A stretch of 7,634 nucleotides of DNA. It comes from Fimbriimonas sp. Lineage in GTDB: Bacteria > Armatimonadota > Fimbriimonadia > Fimbriimonadales > Fimbriimonadaceae. The stretch covers positions 1-7,634 of the forward strand of contig JAUJNV010000082.1 of NCBI GenBank assembly GCA_030447945.1, in the 5' to 3' direction. The notes under the pieces are model-generated. The model did no database searches. It was not told the DNA's origin and saw only the letters and a list, made by a program, of their open reading frames with translations. The translations under genes and the position numbers were made by a program. Shown one piece after another: positions 5,487 through 7,634 of this stretch; position 1 is the stretch's first letter; every line of letters starts with the position of its first letter.

Positions 5487-6647
5487 TTACCGCCCGCCCT
5501 CGCCGCCCGAGCCGTCGCCGCCCGCGCCCTCTCGCGCGGCGATCGCCCCGACGGAAGGCGATCCCTGGCGGACGGTGGGGGTGGGGTCGGTGCGCGGCTG
5601 GCGGGCGCCGATCGTGCCGACGGCCAACGGGTCGCGCCCGTTCGTGCGGGCCTGGTCGGCGGCGAAGGAGCCGGGGCCGACGATACTGGCGGCGGGCAGG
5701 GTCTGAGGCGAGCCCATGGTCTTGATGTAGGCGATGAGGTTGAGGATGTCCTCCTCGCTCACCTGCCCCTCGTAGGCCGGCATGGTGGGTCCGTAGCCGG
5801 CCGTCAGTCGGTTGTGGGGCCGGAGGATGGACTCGCGGAGGTAGTCCTCGTTCGCGACCGCCGGCGCACCGTTGGCCAGCACGCGCGGCTTGCCGAAGAT
5901 GCCGTACAGGCTGGGGGCGCGGGGGTTGCTCTGCCCGCCGTGGCAGTTGTTGCAGGCGAGCTTCCCGCCGTAGAGCTTGGCGCCCGCCTGGTCCATGGTC
6001 ATCGTGGGCACGGAGTTGCCTCCGTTGGAGACCCACTGCGCGAAGTCGCGCGGCTCCATGACGACGACCTCGCCTCCCATCTCGGAGTGCTGGCCGCCGC
6101 AATACATGCCGCAGAAGAGGTGGTACCGCCCGGCCCGTGTGGGCGTGAACCACATGTTCACGTAGCGGCCGGGCACGACGTGCATCTGGGTGCGGAAGGC
6201 GGGGACGTAGAACGCGTGGATCACGTCCTGCGAGATCATCGTGAGCTTCACGGCACGTCCGACGGGGACGTGCAGCGTGTTGTTTTCGCGTACCCCGCTG
6301 GCGGCGTGCTGGATGTGCCACATCCACTGCTTGCCGATGACGAAGATCTCCATCGCGTTGTCCGGGACGGTGCGCTGCGTCACGAACAGCTTCGCTCCGA
6401 GAAAGAAGATCACGATCCCCAGGACCAGGGGAATGAAGGTCCAGGTCAGCTCCAGCTTGAGGTTCTCGTACACCGGCCGAGAGCGATCGACCTTGTTGCC
6501 CACCCGGTACCGCACCGCGAGGAAGATCGCCATCACGCCGACGATCACCGTAAAGAACACTGACAGAGCAGTGATGAGATAGAAGATCAGGTCGTGCTCG
6601 GGCGCGAAGCTCGAGGCTTGAGGCGGGGCGAGTTGAAAGTCGTTCAT
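5487..6647 (-). CDS. coxB: Cytochrome c oxidase subunit II fused to cytochrome c (caa3 type)
   Basis: This subunit takes electrons into the oxidase. The 386 residues comprise two membrane helices (about 20-46 and 68-90), a periplasmic cupredoxin domain with the CuA site, and a fused class I cytochrome c. CuA ligands are H144 (DVIHAF), C179, C183, H187 and M190 (CGMYCGGQHSEM). The glutamate usually found inside the first loop (CSExC or CAExC) is replaced by M181. The aromatic patch is QWMW (107-110). The heme c site is C232-N-N-C235-H236 and the axial Met is M289 in GPTMPAY. The last 70 or so residues are a low-complexity Gly/Pro/Arg tail. The ATG lies 4 bases after the SCO gene stop. The fused heme means the enzyme carries its own cytochrome c and classes it as caa3. 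Confidence 0.96.
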   Translation of the reverse strand: MNDFQLAPPQASSFAPEHDLIFYLITALSVFFTVIVGVMAIFLAVRYRVGNKVDRSRPVYENLKLELTWTFIPLVLGIVIFFLGAKLFVTQRTVPDNAMEIFVIGKQWMWHIQHAASGVRENNTLHVPVGRAVKLTMISQDVIHAFYVPAFRTQMHVVPGRYVNMWFTPTRAGRYHLFCGMYCGGQHSEMGGEVVVMEPRDFAQWVSNGGNSVPTMTMDQAGAKLYGGKLACNNCHGGQSNPRAPSLYGIFGKPRVLANGAPAVANEDYLRESILRPHNRLTAGYGPTMPAYEGQVSEEDILNLIAYIKTMGSPQTLPAASIVGPGSFAADQARTNGRDPLAVGTIGARQPRTDPTPTVRQGSPSVGAIAAREGAGGDGSGGEGGR

Positions 6648-6651
6648 TGCC

Positions 6652-7491
6652 TTACGCCCCGTGGGACGCGCTCTCCTTCTTCGCCTTCTGGTTCATTCGC
6701 AGGATCGAGCCCACGAGCACGACGAGCGTGATCACGCACGCCAAGCGGAGGACGTTCTTGTAGACGATGGTGCGCTTGCCGGTCGCCGGGTCGATCATGA
6801 TGCACCCGAAGAGAAACTCTTCCGCCTTCTGCCCCACTCGGTTCTGTGCGGCGATGCGGGCGTTCTCCTGGACGACGATCGTAGGGAACTCGGTGCCCAC
6901 GATGTAGCTGGACACCTTTCCTTCGGGCGTGATAAAGATCGCCGCCGCCGGGTGGTTCACCATGTCGCGCTGCTCGTCGTAGCCGTAGCGGAAGCCGATC
7001 GCGTCCGTCACGCGGCGGATCTCTTTAACGTCGCCCGTGAGGAGGCGCCAGCCCGGAGCGGTGGCCGGCTGCTTGAAGTCCGCGAGGATGCTCGCCTTCT
7101 TGGCCTGCGCCAGCTCCCACGTCTCCTTCGGGTGGATGCCGAGCATCACGACGTCGAAGTCTTTACCCACACGGAGCTCGTGATCCTCGCTGTTCAGGGG
7201 GACCTTCGCCGCCTTGCTGAGGGTCTTCAGAAGGTTCGTCGTGACCAGCAGGCACCCGGTCTGGCAGCGGTAGAAGACGGGCATGACGAGCAGGGGCCGG
7301 CCGCCGAGAAGGTCGCCGAAGCGGATCGTCTTGCCGCTGTCGTCCTTGAACGTCGCGTCCTTGGGCACGGTCGCGCCGAGCTTCTGCTCGATGCCCATCT
7401 GCTTCACGAGGGCCGTCTGGCCCTGCGCTCCGGCAAAAGAGGCGACGAGGAGGGCGGCGAGGGCGGGAATGGTTCGGTAGAGGATCACCAT
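6652..7491 (-). CDS. SCO1/SenC family copper chaperone with C-terminal membrane anchor
   Basis: SCO proteins have a thioredoxin fold and help load copper into the CuA site of oxidase subunit II, which is the next gene. The 279 residues start with a cleavable-looking signal peptide (about 1-22, ending AGAQG). The copper-binding C76-Q-T-G-C80 (CxxxC) and the distal H180 (VNHPAAA) are present, matching the known Cys-Cys-His site; the proline common after the first cysteine is replaced by glutamine. A hydrophobic segment at about 248-265, followed by a basic tail, suggests anchoring at the C-terminus rather than the more familiar N-terminus. The gene overlaps nothing: its stop is 4 bases before the subunit II start, and its ATG is 6 bases after a likely upstream stop. 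No strong Shine-Dalgarno sequence is seen. Confidence 0.92.
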   Translation of the reverse strand: MVILYRTIPALAALLVASFAGAQGQTALVKQMGIEQKLGATVPKDATFKDDSGKTIRFGDLLGGRPLLVMPVFYRCQTGCLLVTTNLLKTLSKAAKVPLNSEDHELRVGKDFDVVMLGIHPKETWELAQAKKASILADFKQPATAPGWRLLTGDVKEIRRVTDAIGFRYGYDEQRDMVNHPAAAIFITPEGKVSSYIVGTEFPTIVVQENARIAAQNRVGQKAEEFLFGCIMIDPATGKRTIVYKNVLRLACVITLVVLVGSILRMNQKAKKESASHGA

Positions 7492-7497
7492 CTTTAC

Positions 7498-7634
7498 TTA
7501 ACGTCCATTCCCCGGCCGGTTTGACGGTCCGGGGCTGCCGGGGCTGGGGCGGACGGTGCCGCCCCTTCCGTCGGGGGTGATGTAGGTGCCCCCTCCCATA
7601 GCTCCGTCCCGAGGCCCCGGCACTACAGTCGGTG
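7498..7634 (-). CDS. 3' end of an unidentified Gly/Pro-rich protein (cut by window edge)
   Basis: One minus-strand frame is open from the right edge to a TAA at 7498-7500, about 45 codons. The visible C-terminus is low-complexity: GGGTYITPDGRGG followed by a Pro/Ser/Gly/Arg tail ending NRPGNGR. The stop lies 6 bases before the SCO ATG, matching the tight spacing of the other genes in the operon, which is the main reason to believe it is coding. The family cannot be recognised from this tail. It may be another oxidase assembly or electron-transfer component, but that is only inferred from position. The alternative is a non-coding leader that happens to be open. Confidence 0.5.
   Translation of the reverse strand, partial: PTVVPGPRDGAMGGGTYITPDGRGGTVRPSPGSPGPSNRPGNGR

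Noticed and set aside
5479..6327. Second minus-strand frame of 282 codons inside the subunit II gene
   Set aside because: Arg/Pro/His-rich shadow frame; the true frame has CuA and heme c motifs.
6661..7524. Plus-strand frame of 287 codons opposite the SCO gene
   Set aside because: Antisense shadow without recognisable motifs; the minus strand carries a clear SCO protein.

Overview
This is a GC-rich bacterial window dominated by an aerobic respiration operon on the minus strand. Read in the transcribed direction from the right edge it holds: the 3' end of an unidentified Gly/Pro-rich gene, a SCO-type copper chaperone, a cytochrome c oxidase subunit II fused to cytochrome c (caa3 type), subunit I, subunit III and a small subunit IV. 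Gaps between these genes are only 1 to 22 bases, so they are very probably one transcript. Subunit I carries the YSHP helix-VI motif of A2-type heme-copper oxidases. As given, the subunit I gene is split by a one-base deletion near 4966, and this is most simply read as a sequencing error or a recent mutation.

Between the oxidase operon and the left edge are three further units. A phytanoyl-CoA dioxygenase-like (PhyH) Fe(II)/2-oxoglutarate oxygenase lies on the plus strand (1652-2470), convergent with the oxidase operon. Divergent from it is a minus-strand toxin-antitoxin pair: an antitoxin that appears to join a ribbon-helix-helix-like N-terminus to a DUF433 C-terminus, followed with a 14-base overlap by a DUF5615 PIN-like toxin that starts with TTG. 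A direct repeat with 11-bp period sits on the likely antitoxin promoter and is a candidate autoregulatory operator. At the far left is the first 169 codons of argininosuccinate synthase (argG), also on the minus strand.

The least explained feature is a family of intergenic arrays built on GGGYGTT-like 7- and 8-base units. There are two copies, about 534-645 and 2471-2553. Each has a G-rich array on its left and a reverse-complement end on its right, and that right end runs straight into the stop codon of the minus-strand gene. The second copy folds into a long hairpin between two convergent genes and probably serves as a bidirectional terminator. The first copy fills the argG leader and has six evenly spaced GGG tracts, a possible G-quadruplex.

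The organism is an aerobic, GC-rich bacterium with a caa3-type oxidase. A deep-branching environmental phylum such as Armatimonadota is a guess from overall gene style, not something the sequence proves. No rRNA, tRNA, CRISPR array or transposase was seen, and no gene-free stretch exceeds 300 bases.
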